Assembly: GCA_029565395.1 (NCBI GenBank)
Contig: JAKQOG010000204.1
Location: 1 to 36,695 of the forward strand
DNA length: 36,695 bases
Origin: Candidatus Hydrogenedentota bacterium
Lineage (GTDB): Bacteria; Hydrogenedentota; Hydrogenedentia; Hydrogenedentales; CAILVY01
Direction of reading: 5' to 3'
The notes under the pieces are model-generated. The model saw nothing but the letters and a program-made list of their open reading frames with translations. It had not been told where the DNA came from and made no database searches. Of this stretch, positions 17,508 through 26,555 are shown in pieces. Made by a program: the position numbers and the translations under genes. Every line of letters begins with the position of its first letter. Within the stretch, counting starts at the first letter, position 1.

Positions 17508-19372
17508 TGGCCGAACCTCAACGCGAAAGCCATGCGGAACTTCCAATGGAAGAAGATGAAGTACAGGCCCATCTGAAGACTATTGATGGAAAATTCATGC
17601 AAACCATTGAGGCCGACACACGGCTTGAAAGCGGTGTGCCTCCCGGGCATCGCCCGGCAGACCTTGATTTCATACAAATGACGGGATTAACACGCCCCAC
17701 AAATACCGCCGAAGAACCTTCAGAACCTTCCCCCCCGCCGTACGAAGAAGATATGAATCCAGCCCATCCGGTAGACTTCTTTGAAAGCGGCGTGCGCGAT
17801 GTCGATCACACCCTGTCCCCGCCGGGAACAGAAGCGGGAGCTTCCCTCTCCACTGTATCGCCCCAAACGGATCTTTCGGCGTTGACTCCACGGGTGACCG
17901 ACCCCCTGCCGGACACTACAACTGATCGGGATGAATCCACAAAGATCCCCTCTTCCTCCCCCCCGAAACCAGTACAAGAACCACCCCACACGCCTGCATC
18001 GGATATACCTGCGCCGGAAGCAGGGTCTCCCCCGGACATAGAAAACACCTTGGCGGAAGTGCTTAATACACTCGAAACTGAAGAAAGCGTTGAACAAGAA
18101 AAACCTTCTTCGGAATCATTCTTCGACGCTGAAGCGGAAAAAACGCCCCTCCCTGGAGAAGGCGTACGCAACACGCCTGCCCTGGATCAACAACTCGTGG
18201 AAGCCGAACAATTGTTGCGGGAACTGGAGCATCAACCCCGCGAGTTCACAGCGGCGGTGTCATCACCTGATCCCGCCCCTTCACCCCCTGATCCCCCCCC
18301 ACCTTCCTCCCCGCCTATACGACAATGGAGCCCTCCCTCTAACGAGGAACGCATGGCCACCGAAGAAGAAGAAGAGGACGACCGCAGAATCGTATATGAC
18401 TATGCCGCAGCACCCGGGCGGCGCAGAAAATCACGGCGTCATGTGTCCCGGCAAAGGCGGCGTTTCATCCAGATGACAGCGCTGGTTGGAATATTGATTG
18501 TGCTTTGCATTGGCATATATGCAGCCTTTGGCGCATTCTTAAAACCCATGATGGTATCTCCGGACAAACTGCTTACCATGGCGAGAACCCAATTCGAGAG
18601 CGGCCAATATTTGGATGCCTCCCGGACTTTCAATAGTTTCGCCGAACGCAATCCTGACCATCCGTCGCGTCCGGAAGCAGAATTCCTTGCCGCGTTTGCA
18701 TTACGCTCGGCGCCGGCCAGTTCGGCGGAATTGGCACAGACTCAACGGGAAAATGCGCTGGCTTTATTTGATAAATACCTTAAAAACAATCCTGGAGACC
18801 CGCGGCATACCCGCGCGGAATCCATCCGCGCCTTGCTGCTCTTTGAACTGGGGCGTTATGATGAGGTGATCGATCTGCTTCGCGATCCGGCCCGGCTAAC
18901 GGATGATACCAGCGCGGCCCTGACGTTGTTGCGCACCCTTGCCATGGCCTATCGCCGCTCCGGAGATTATGAGCATGCCGAATCCACCTATCTTCAAGCA
19001 TCCGTGCTCCCGCAGAATATGACGTCCGATACCGATTACTATGAGCTTGGCGCCATGGCAAGAGAACGCGCCGCCCTGACGGACGAAAAAGCGGAAAAAA
19101 CACGCCTCGCCACTACCGCCCTGGAATACTGGACAAAAGCCATCGGAGTGTCAGGAATTGATCCCGGCGCCAAAGAGGAAATCCAAAAGCAAAGCGACCG
19201 TCTTAAAACCGAATTTGGCGTTACGCTTGATACTGCAAAGACTCCGGGCCCTGTTCAGGAGGAGATCTCCGCCCCGGTGGCTCCCCTCACTTCTGACAGT
19301 GCGGCGGCGCCGCCGGCGCCCAATCCTGTGGAAGAAGCAAAACAATTGGAGGCGCCGGCAACTACACCATGA
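17507..19372 (+). CDS. One-pass membrane protein with disordered N-tail and TPR-like periplasmic domain
   Basis: The 621-residue protein has an acidic, Pro/Ser/Glu-rich N-terminal region of ~300 residues without folded-domain character. A basic stretch follows (GRRRKSRRHVSRQRRR, ~304-319), then one membrane helix (~322-346). The C-terminal part (~350-560) has TPR/YbgF-like helical repeats (LLTMARTQFESGQYLDASRTF). The basic stretch before the helix predicts a cytoplasmic N-tail and a periplasmic TPR domain. Its start overlaps the ATPase stop by one base, so the two are probably translationally coupled. By position it could bridge the ATPase to the secretin, as GspB does for GspA. No sequence similarity to GspB was established. 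Confidence 0.75.
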   Translation: MAEPQRESHAELPMEEDEVQAHLKTIDGKFMQTIEADTRLESGVPPGHRPADLDFIQMTGLTRPTNTAEEPSEPSPPPYEEDMNPAHPVDFFESGVRDVDHTLSPPGTEAGASLSTVSPQTDLSALTPRVTDPLPDTTTDRDESTKIPSSSPPKPVQEPPHTPASDIPAPEAGSPPDIENTLAEVLNTLETEESVEQEKPSSESFFDAEAEKTPLPGEGVRNTPALDQQLVEAEQLLRELEHQPREFTAAVSSPDPAPSPPDPPPPSSPPIRQWSPPSNEERMATEEEEEDDRRIVYDYAAAPGRRRKSRRHVSRQRRRFIQMTALVGILIVLCIGIYAAFGAFLKPMMVSPDKLLTMARTQFESGQYLDASRTFNSFAERNPDHPSRPEAEFLAAFALRSAPASSAELAQTQRENALALFDKYLKNNPGDPRHTRAESIRALLLFELGRYDEVIDLLRDPARLTDDTSAALTLLRTLAMAYRRSGDYEHAESTYLQASVLPQNMTSDTDYYELGAMARERAALTDEKAEKTRLATTALEYWTKAIGVSGIDPGAKEEIQKQSDRLKTEFGVTLDTAKTPGPVQEEISAPVAPLTSDSAAAPPAPNPVEEAKQLEAPATTP

Positions 19373-19397
19373 CTTTAATGCTATATAGGAGAATATC

Positions 19398-20861
19398 ATG
19401 ATACCTGTCCATCGATGTATTGCGGTGGTGGTAGGGGTATTCCTACTGATACCCGCCATCAGCACGGATATCTCCGCATCCGATCCCATCATGCCAGGCC
19501 AATTTGTGTTCATCAAGGTGCAACGTCACCCCGAATTGTCCTCTTCCGTTCAAGTAGACGAGAGCGGGAATGTATCGCTCCCCTATATTGGCAACGTTAC
19601 CGTTGGAAACCTTTCCGAAAGCGATGCCAGTGCGCGTGTCTCCTCCGCATACGGTGTCATTTTGAAAAATCCGCGCGTCACCGTCACACGCAGTGCTGGA
19701 ACCCTGGAGCCACAAAGCGCCCGGACAGCGCAAATGACCACGCAAGTCGTGCATCTGGAAAATTCGAGTTCAGACGTTCTGCAAAAGGCGCTCACAGGCA
19801 TGTCCAGCCTTGGTGGAAGTGTTAGTTCGGATGCTGACAGCAACACTCTTATTGTCACCGACACCCCTGATGTCGTACAGAATATCCTGGCGGCGGTCCG
19901 CGAACTCGACCAAATGCAAAGTCAGATTACCCAAGTGAATATCGAAGCAAAAATCGCGGAAGTGACCAGCGAAGCAGCTAAAGAGATCGGCATACGGTGG
20001 GCCGCTGTGGGCGATCACCTTACCGGGGGCTACATTCCCGGCGCACGCCAAGACGCACGGGTCAACGGAATTCGGACCTTTAACGATCCCGCCTATAACG
20101 AACGCTTGGGCGATAGCACTAACCGGGCAAATTCTGGCGGAGGGCGGCGGTTTATGGATGAAGGGAACTGGGACAGGCGGCTTCAAGTTCCTCTCCAATT
20201 AGCCGCTCCGGGGCAAATGTATTTCGGGTTCGTCAATACTGGCATTGATCTACTGGCCATGATGGACGCGCTCGTGGCGGACAACAAGGCACAAATGCTG
20301 GCCACCCCGTATATTCGCACGGTGAATCATAAAACAGCCCATATAAAGATGACACAGGAATACCCGTACACGGAAATGGGCACCGCAGGCATCAACACCG
20401 TATCCAGCACCAGGTTTTTGGATATTGGGATTCTGCTTGACGTAACGCCACATGTCCGGAAAGACCCTTCAGGGGTCACGTATGTTCAGCTTGATTTGAA
20501 ACCTGAAGTGTCCACGGCAACGGGGGTCGCCAACGGAGTGCCCATTCGTTCAGTACGCAGCAGCAGCAGCATCGCCAACGTGCGGGATGGGCAAACCCTG
20601 GTGATTGGGGGAATCGTGCAACGAGACGCCCGGGACGTCATCCAAAAGGTTCCCGGCCTGGGCAGCGTACCGGTTCTCGGAATGCTGTTCCGGCACAAGG
20701 AAAAAAGCAAAGGGAATTCCGAGTTGATGATCTTTGTGACCCCCAAGGTGTATGAGCGTCCAGAAAGCGTTATCAATGAACGTTCCATAGATTTAACGCA
20801 ATTGGAAACCAGTGATTCCCAAAACACCCCAGAGCAGCCCAAGGAAAAGCGCAAGGAGTAG
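19398..20861 (+). CDS. Secretin with an N-terminal Wza-type polysaccharide-export domain
   Basis: The 487-residue protein has a signal peptide (~1-27). Residues ~28-100 are a polysaccharide-export (Poly_export, Wza-type) domain, with PGQFVFIKV, DESGNVSLPYIGNV and NPRVTVTR. Residues ~113-175 fit a secretin N-type ring domain. The secretin barrel domain runs from ~178 and ends in VPGLGSVPVLGMLFRHK and SELMIFVTPKV, the classic C-terminal motif. Wza and secretins are separate outer-membrane pore families, so this combination suggests a secretin pore that carries polysaccharide. RBS AGGAG is 8 bp upstream of the ATG. The wzz/BY-kinase gene follows after 6 bp. Confidence 0.88.
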   Translation: MIPVHRCIAVVVGVFLLIPAISTDISASDPIMPGQFVFIKVQRHPELSSSVQVDESGNVSLPYIGNVTVGNLSESDASARVSSAYGVILKNPRVTVTRSAGTLEPQSARTAQMTTQVVHLENSSSDVLQKALTGMSSLGGSVSSDADSNTLIVTDTPDVVQNILAAVRELDQMQSQITQVNIEAKIAEVTSEAAKEIGIRWAAVGDHLTGGYIPGARQDARVNGIRTFNDPAYNERLGDSTNRANSGGGRRFMDEGNWDRRLQVPLQLAAPGQMYFGFVNTGIDLLAMMDALVADNKAQMLATPYIRTVNHKTAHIKMTQEYPYTEMGTAGINTVSSTRFLDIGILLDVTPHVRKDPSGVTYVQLDLKPEVSTATGVANGVPIRSVRSSSSIANVRDGQTLVIGGIVQRDARDVIQKVPGLGSVPVLGMLFRHKEKSKGNSELMIFVTPKVYERPESVINERSIDLTQLETSDSQNTPEQPKEKRKE

Positions 20862-20867
20862 CGGCCC

Positions 20868-23120
20868 ATGTCGCTGGATACCCCGTCGTTTGAACAGATG
20901 AATCGGCAGTCACGGGACAATCAGTTCCGGTTTATTTTCCGGGTGTTAACCGATCACTGGATGTTGATCACCGCCGGGGCGCTGATTGGTGCGTTTGCGT
21001 TCGGGGGATTGGCCTGGTTTTTACGCGAAACCTCCGCCGAACTCTACACTACTTACGGTGAAGTGGTCATTACGCCTTCTCCGTGGGACAAAGAATTTCT
21101 AAAAGACGTCGGGGCGATGTCCATGGCGGTAACTCCCAAATTACTGGTGGATCGCATCAATAAACGAACCATGGCTGAAAACGTGGCCTTGGCGCGCCTT
21201 CAACGCGAACTGGCAAAAGGCGACTTGCTGGGCCGTATCAGCAGCAAGGAAGAGTTTGCCGAGCTTGCCGCTGGCATTGAAAGCAAAATCACCCTCACCG
21301 CCCTTGACGAGACCAATCGTGTGCGCATCGAAGTGAAAAATGGAACTACCCGGCAGGAAACCCAGGATATAGCGGAGTTTGCAACACGGGCCTTTTTAGA
21401 ACAAACTCGTGAAACCTCTTTAAAAGAAGGGGAAGAAACGCACCGGTTTATTCTAAACAAACTCGAAGAACTGCAGCGCCAGCTCTTTGCCGCCGAAACC
21501 GCCGAATGGGACTACAAGCGGAAAATGGGATTCCGCATGTATGGCAAAGTGGACGAAGACATGGCCAACACCTATAAGGAGCTTAATACGCTCAAGGCCA
21601 CCAAGGAAGAACTGGACGCTAGAATAAAAGAACTGGATTCGGAACTCGCCGCCAACAGTCAAACACTGCCCCAATCCCTGGAACACGTTTCTGACGCCGT
21701 GGTGGATCAGCTCTTTTCCGAATTAAACACGCTGCTTCAGGAAAAGCTTTCCATGAGCGTGGAATTTACGCCGGCCTATCCGGAATTGCAGACACTCGAA
21801 GAACGCATAACGGAAAAACAACAGGCCATTATCGGCGCCTTAGAACAGCTTGACACGGGCATTACGGGCGGCAGCAGCGTATGGAAACGGCGCCAGGAAA
21901 TTTACCGCGAACAGATGAATTTGCGCACACAACTTACCGGCACGGAAGTGCGCATCGCCTCCCTTGAACGCTTGCTGGAAGATCTGGTTCCGCAAATTCC
22001 GGAACTCGCCAACAAGAATCTGGAATACGAGCGGCTGGTACAGGAAACACAAAGCATTCGGGAGCAATTTAACAAGCTTCGGGATCGTGAATGGAAAGTG
22101 CGCTCCGCGATCAGCCAGGGCGCCGCCCAAGTGGAGCGGTTCGACCCGGTCCACAAAGCCATGATGATGCCGTTGGGGGGGTCTACGCGGTTCTGGGTGA
22201 ATTTCCTGATTGGCGCCATTGCGGGCTTTATCCTGGCGTTGTGTTATGCACTGATGTACGAATACAATGACACTTCCATCCGAAACATAGAAGATGTATC
22301 GGAATACATCGGCTTGGAGGTCATCGGCACCATCCCCCGGATGCGTTTTGGAAAACCCCGCGGACGAAAACGGCGCCGTGCCACCTATGTAACCACGGTT
22401 GAGGAAGAACGGGTGGATGCCTGCATCGTAACTCAGCACGACCCCAAATCGCCTATCTCCGAGGCCTATCGTACTCTCAGAACAAATTACCAATTTGCCA
22501 CTCTCAAGCAAAATCCCCGAACCCTTATGCTTACCAGCGCCGTGCCGGGCGAAGGCAAAACAACCACCGCTGTCAATACCGCTGTAACCATGGCGGACTT
22601 CGGCATGCGGGTGTTGATCGTAGACACCGACCTCCGCCGTCCGAACGTTCATCGCGTGCTTCGCATGGAACGCGGGTTAGGCCTCGCTGACGTACTTAAG
22701 GGCGAGGTAGACATTGACAGCGTGGTGCGCCCTACACGAATTCGGAACCTCTGGATTGTATCAAGCGGAAGAGTGCCTTCCAACCCCTCCGAACTCATCG
22801 GTTCAGAGCGCATGACGGAAGTCATGAAACGTCTGGGGGAAGAATTCGACATTGTTATCTGTGACGCACCATCCGTTCTGGTGGTTACTGATCCCGTATT
22901 ATTGGCGACGCACGTAGACACTTGCATTATGGTCGTCTCAACCAATAATGCCCGGCGCGAGACCGTGATCCGTGCAAATAAACTGCTGCAATCTGCAAAG
23001 ATCAATGTTGTGGGTGTTCTATTAAACGGGCTGGAAACCACACGGCGCCATTATTATTACTATTACTATTACTATGATGACACTAAGTCTGAACGCCGGA
23101 AATGGTATCACTTCAGTTGA
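20868..23120 (+). CDS. Wzz-type chain-length regulator fused to BY-kinase (tyrosine autokinase)
   Basis: The 750-residue protein has a first membrane helix (~31-52), a long periplasmic Wzz region with coiled coil (~60-430) and a second helix (~441-465). A cytoplasmic bacterial tyrosine kinase domain follows. Walker A is PGEGKTT (560-566), Walker A' is VLIVDTDLRRP and Walker B is DIVICDAPS. The C-terminus has eight consecutive tyrosines (729-736), which in the family are the trans-autophosphorylation sites. Such proteins set polysaccharide chain length and drive export through the outer-membrane pore. RBS AAGGAG is 9 bp before the ATG, right at the end of the secretin gene. Exosortase-linked autokinases are similar, but no exosortase is seen. 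Confidence 0.95.
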   Translation: MSLDTPSFEQMNRQSRDNQFRFIFRVLTDHWMLITAGALIGAFAFGGLAWFLRETSAELYTTYGEVVITPSPWDKEFLKDVGAMSMAVTPKLLVDRINKRTMAENVALARLQRELAKGDLLGRISSKEEFAELAAGIESKITLTALDETNRVRIEVKNGTTRQETQDIAEFATRAFLEQTRETSLKEGEETHRFILNKLEELQRQLFAAETAEWDYKRKMGFRMYGKVDEDMANTYKELNTLKATKEELDARIKELDSELAANSQTLPQSLEHVSDAVVDQLFSELNTLLQEKLSMSVEFTPAYPELQTLEERITEKQQAIIGALEQLDTGITGGSSVWKRRQEIYREQMNLRTQLTGTEVRIASLERLLEDLVPQIPELANKNLEYERLVQETQSIREQFNKLRDREWKVRSAISQGAAQVERFDPVHKAMMMPLGGSTRFWVNFLIGAIAGFILALCYALMYEYNDTSIRNIEDVSEYIGLEVIGTIPRMRFGKPRGRKRRRATYVTTVEEERVDACIVTQHDPKSPISEAYRTLRTNYQFATLKQNPRTLMLTSAVPGEGKTTTAVNTAVTMADFGMRVLIVDTDLRRPNVHRVLRMERGLGLADVLKGEVDIDSVVRPTRIRNLWIVSSGRVPSNPSELIGSERMTEVMKRLGEEFDIVICDAPSVLVVTDPVLLATHVDTCIMVVSTNNARRETVIRANKLLQSAKINVVGVLLNGLETTRRHYYYYYYYYDDTKSERRKWYHFS

Positions 23121-23183
23121 GGTGCTGGAATCACCCGTCAAGACAGTAATAAATTGAACCTTTGCCGAATGGAGGCAAACTGT

Positions 23184-23199
23184 CGTATTGTATAATACG
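23184..23199. promoter_or_regulatory. Palindrome with an embedded -10 hexamer before the polymerase gene
   Basis: CGTATT (23184-23189) and AATACG (23194-23199) are perfect arms around 4 bp. The sequence TATAAT (23191-23196) lies inside it, but no -35 at proper spacing is visible. It may be an internal weak promoter with an operator, or an mRNA hairpin. Confidence 0.35.
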
Positions 23200-23213
23200 G
23201 GAAATGTCGTTTC

Positions 23214-24701
23214 ATGGCCCTTTTTCGATCAGAACGCGGCATCGGCCGCGGTGAAATTCCAGAGAGCCGGCTGGAAGTCCCTTTTTTCGCTCTTATAATG
23301 GTTATTTGCAGTCTTATTATTTTTGTTTTGCACCTCCGCCTTGAAAACCAAAGCCTGACCCTGGCCTTAGCCATAAGCCTGTTTGTTTTTGGGGCCACCG
23401 TGGTGCGGGTTGAATTCGGCGTATATGTGCTTGTGCTTTCCATGTTGCTCAGCCCGGAAATCGTCACAGACACCAGTGGCGAAAACAGTCTCAAAATCCG
23501 GTATGATGATCTGTTGATCATCGTTATTTTCTTGGGGGTTATGGTCAAACTGGCTTTTGAGGGGCGGCTGCACTTGTGGCGGCCCAGCCCAATCAACGCG
23601 GGCATTGTTGCGTACTATGGGATATGCATTCTCTCCACTTTGCTGGCGCTGGAGCGCAATTTAGGCGCTTGGAGCCGCCGGGACGCCTTTTTTGTCATGC
23701 TGAAAATGCTGGAGTTTTACCTCGTTTTCTTTTTGGTCAGTCACGCAGTGCGTGATAGAACCCAGATTCGAAATCAGCTCGTACTCTTTTTTCTGGTATC
23801 CCTGGTGGTTAGTGTTTATGGCGTCCTTACTATCCCCATAACCGATCGTGTAAGCGCCCCATTTGACGAAGGCGGCACGGAACCCAATACACTCGGCGGT
23901 TATCTAACCCTTGTGACGTGTGTGGCTTTGGGGCTTTTCACACAAACGCCTAAAATATACCTGAAACTCCTCTTCGGCGCAGTTATAGCCGTTGCCTTCA
24001 TTCCATTTCTGTATACGCTGTCGAGAGCCTCCTATGTGGCCCTCCTTCTCGGCATCCTGGTTTTATGCATATGCAGCCGTCGATATTTTATGCTGGCCGC
24101 TATCACGGTGATTCTGGCCGCTTCCTCGCTGGTTATGCCGGAAAAAGTACAAGAACGCGTACTGTATACTTTTCAACAAGGCGGCGGCGAGGAAGTGGTG
24201 GTGGCAGGACGGGACACGGGCATCCAAGTGGATAAATCCACTAATGAACGGATACGGATTTGGCGAAAAGTGCGGTTCATCCTCGGCCTTGGCCCACAGT
24301 ATTTCCTGTTGGGGGCGGGGGTCTCCTGGGAATCAGTGGTGGACAGCCAATACGCCCGTATCATCTTGGAGACCGGACTCCTGGGCATACTGGCCTTCGG
24401 CTTCATGCAATACCGGATTCTAAAAACAGTTCGGGAAGGCTACCGTTGGACGGACGACTGGTTATGCCGCGGATTAGGCATGGGAGTCTTTGCATCAGCC
24501 GTGGCATTAATCGTGCATGGCTTGGGCACGATCTCTTTTCTCATCGTCCGTATCATGGAACCCTATTGGTTTCTATTGGCCCTCACGGTTGTAGCCCGGG
24601 AAAATGCCCTGGAAAAACACTGGGCGCGTTTCCAGAGAGAACACAACGGGCATCCCCAAAAGAGTGCATCACCCCTTTCGTCCCTCACCGAAACGGCCTA
24701 A
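23214..24701 (+). CDS. O-antigen ligase/polymerase family membrane protein
   Basis: This 495-residue protein has about ten to twelve predicted membrane helices. The central motif LYTLSRASYVALLLGILVL resembles the S-x-SR segment of the Wzy_C/WaaL family. A large periplasmic loop (~300-360) includes the VAGRDTG region. These enzymes polymerise or transfer undecaprenyl-linked glycans at the periplasmic face. The ATG at 23214 is 93 bp after the autokinase gene and has a weak ribosome-binding site. As the last gene of the operon, it probably supplies the polymer exported by the upstream genes. Whether it is a polymerase or a ligase cannot be told. It ends 8 bp from the convergent PilT-like gene. 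Confidence 0.88.
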   Translation: MALFRSERGIGRGEIPESRLEVPFFALIMVICSLIIFVLHLRLENQSLTLALAISLFVFGATVVRVEFGVYVLVLSMLLSPEIVTDTSGENSLKIRYDDLLIIVIFLGVMVKLAFEGRLHLWRPSPINAGIVAYYGICILSTLLALERNLGAWSRRDAFFVMLKMLEFYLVFFLVSHAVRDRTQIRNQLVLFFLVSLVVSVYGVLTIPITDRVSAPFDEGGTEPNTLGGYLTLVTCVALGLFTQTPKIYLKLLFGAVIAVAFIPFLYTLSRASYVALLLGILVLCICSRRYFMLAAITVILAASSLVMPEKVQERVLYTFQQGGGEEVVVAGRDTGIQVDKSTNERIRIWRKVRFILGLGPQYFLLGAGVSWESVVDSQYARIILETGLLGILAFGFMQYRILKTVREGYRWTDDWLCRGLGMGVFASAVALIVHGLGTISFLIVRIMEPYWFLLALTVVARENALEKHWARFQREHNGHPQKSASPLSSLTETA

Positions 24702-24709
24702 TCGGATCA

Positions 24710-26236
24710 TCATACCCGGAATGCTTCATGATCCCCTTTGTTCTTGATGCTGTCGAGCCGCGGGATGGAATAGGTGCCCATAAGCAACTGGTCCAGCATG
24801 CTGACATCGGTGGCAAACTCCCGGGCGCGATCCAGATCGATTTTTCCGTCTTTATACATGCGATAAAGATACTGTTCAAACACAAAGGAATGGGAAACGG
24901 TTTGCTGCATGCCGATGCGAATCAGATCGGAATCGCCCGTCGTAATACCATCGCCGATCGCCTTCACGTCATTAAAGAGGATTTCCAGGGCAGGCATGCG
25001 CCCGCCGCCGATGCGAGGCACCAGCCGCTGGCAAATCACACATCGCAGACAATCGCGAATCTGAAGTTTCACCAGATCGCGCTCGATTGGATCGAAAAAA
25101 CTCACAATTCGGTTCACTACTTCACTCGCCGTATTCGAGTGAAGGGTACTAACCACCAGATGGCCCGTCGCAGCGGCGTTAATCGCCGCGCGGATGGTGT
25201 CCGGATCGCGCATTTCACCAATGACAATGACATCCGGGTCATGCCGCAAAGCGCCCGTCACGGCATCATTAAACGTCGCCACATCGGCTCCCAGGCTCCG
25301 TTGTGAAATAATGGATTTCTTGTTGGCGTGCACATATTCAATCGGGTTTTCTATCGTCAAGATGTGCATGGCCTTATGGGAATTGACGTAGTCCACAACC
25401 GACGCCACCGTGGTTGTCTTGCCGCTTCCAGTCATCCCGGTCACCAAAAGAAGCCCGTGGGACAAGTTCGAGAGGTTCTGCATCGTATCTGGAGGAAGAC
25501 ACAGATCTTCAAAGGAGGGTATCGTTTCCGGCAGGAACCGAATGGTCATGTGCGGCGCGCCGGATTTTATAAACGCGGAAATACGTGAATATCCCATACC
25601 TACCTGATGAAAATTGAAACTGGTCTGCTTGAACGATTCAAATTCATCCCAGTAGTTCTTGGGCGCCAACTCTCGTAACAAGGAAAGGATTTGCACGGAC
25701 GACAACACGCCAAGCAATTCGGAATGATGCGTGTCCCCGTCAATTCGAAATACCGGATGAACCCCGGGAGACAGGTGAACATCGCTGGCCTTGTATTGCA
25801 CCATCGCCTGAAACAACAACTCCGGACTGATCCGGTCAATGCGGTAGTTGTCCCCTTTGCCGCGCCAGACTTCCGGCAGCTTCAGGCATAGGCTAAGTTT
25901 GTCCACGGCTTCAAGCACACGGGGCGTGCTGGGCTTCCCCGATGGCGGACATTGAAGCGTTACCCACCCTTCCTCTTGTTCAAGGGTGCACTCATTCGAA
26001 TATTCGCTTACAACCTCCTGTAGCGCCTGTACCGTTTTTCCATTCACATACGCCCTCAAGACAAAGCAAATAAAATCCCCCTTAAACTCAGGACGTTCCG
26101 CCACCACGTTAACCACATCCGACAGCACGGAAATTTTACGTGGAATCCCCTGCGTGCGGCGAAGATGGCGTTCAATCATCCCAACCACCGCCCGGACACT
26201 CTGTTGCTGTCCTATCCCCAAAATAAATTCGGCCAT
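24710..26236 (-). CDS. PilT-like secretion ATPase with an extra N-terminal domain
   Basis: The 508-residue protein ends in a type II/IV secretion ATPase core. ASDVHLSPG opens the core near residue 150, Walker A GMTGSGKTTT is at 267-276, the Asp box is ENPIEYVH, the Walker B-like motif GEMRD is at 340-344, and the His box is TLHSNTA. PilT is usually about 345-370 residues, so residues 1-~135 are an added domain of unknown fold. The family's AIRNLIRE motif, needed for retraction, is replaced here by a NDVKAIGDG-type segment. It may retract a pilus or energise a related machine. The gene is monocistronic. GGGAGGAG is a strong ribosome-binding site. Confidence 0.9.
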   Translation of the reverse strand: MAEFILGIGQQQSVRAVVGMIERHLRRTQGIPRKISVLSDVVNVVAERPEFKGDFICFVLRAYVNGKTVQALQEVVSEYSNECTLEQEEGWVTLQCPPSGKPSTPRVLEAVDKLSLCLKLPEVWRGKGDNYRIDRISPELLFQAMVQYKASDVHLSPGVHPVFRIDGDTHHSELLGVLSSVQILSLLRELAPKNYWDEFESFKQTSFNFHQVGMGYSRISAFIKSGAPHMTIRFLPETIPSFEDLCLPPDTMQNLSNLSHGLLLVTGMTGSGKTTTVASVVDYVNSHKAMHILTIENPIEYVHANKKSIISQRSLGADVATFNDAVTGALRHDPDVIVIGEMRDPDTIRAAINAAATGHLVVSTLHSNTASEVVNRIVSFFDPIERDLVKLQIRDCLRCVICQRLVPRIGGGRMPALEILFNDVKAIGDGITTGDSDLIRIGMQQTVSHSFVFEQYLYRMYKDGKIDLDRAREFATDVSMLDQLLMGTYSIPRLDSIKNKGDHEAFRV

Positions 26237-26301
26237 GATCTCCTCCCTTGAACACTTATGTCCTGTCCATATGAGGGTCTCACCTTACTTTTCTTGGACG
26301 T

Positions 26302-26330
26302 ATCATACACACTTGTCTTTCCAGCGTCAA
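26302..26330 (-). promoter_or_regulatory. Promoter of the PilT-like gene
   Basis: On the minus strand TTGACG (26330-26325) and TATGAT (26307-26302) are 17 bp apart. Both match consensus at five of six positions. The predicted start lies about 60 nt before the ATG at 26236. Confidence 0.75.
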
Positions 26331-26555
26331 AGACTTTTTTCAGTATTCTCCATTCGACATCTAGGTGACGTCCAGGTTGAAATGCCCCAATAATGTTTGT
26401 TACCTTGATGGCGCCATACACCGCTCATGGTGGAATTCCCCTCACGGGTGATGTGGGGGGTATGGGTGCGGGGTGGGCTGTATTTCTAAGCCGTCCTACA
26501 CTATATCTCATGGGTTGCACTGTACATGGGACATGCACTGGAAAGGAACCGGGCA

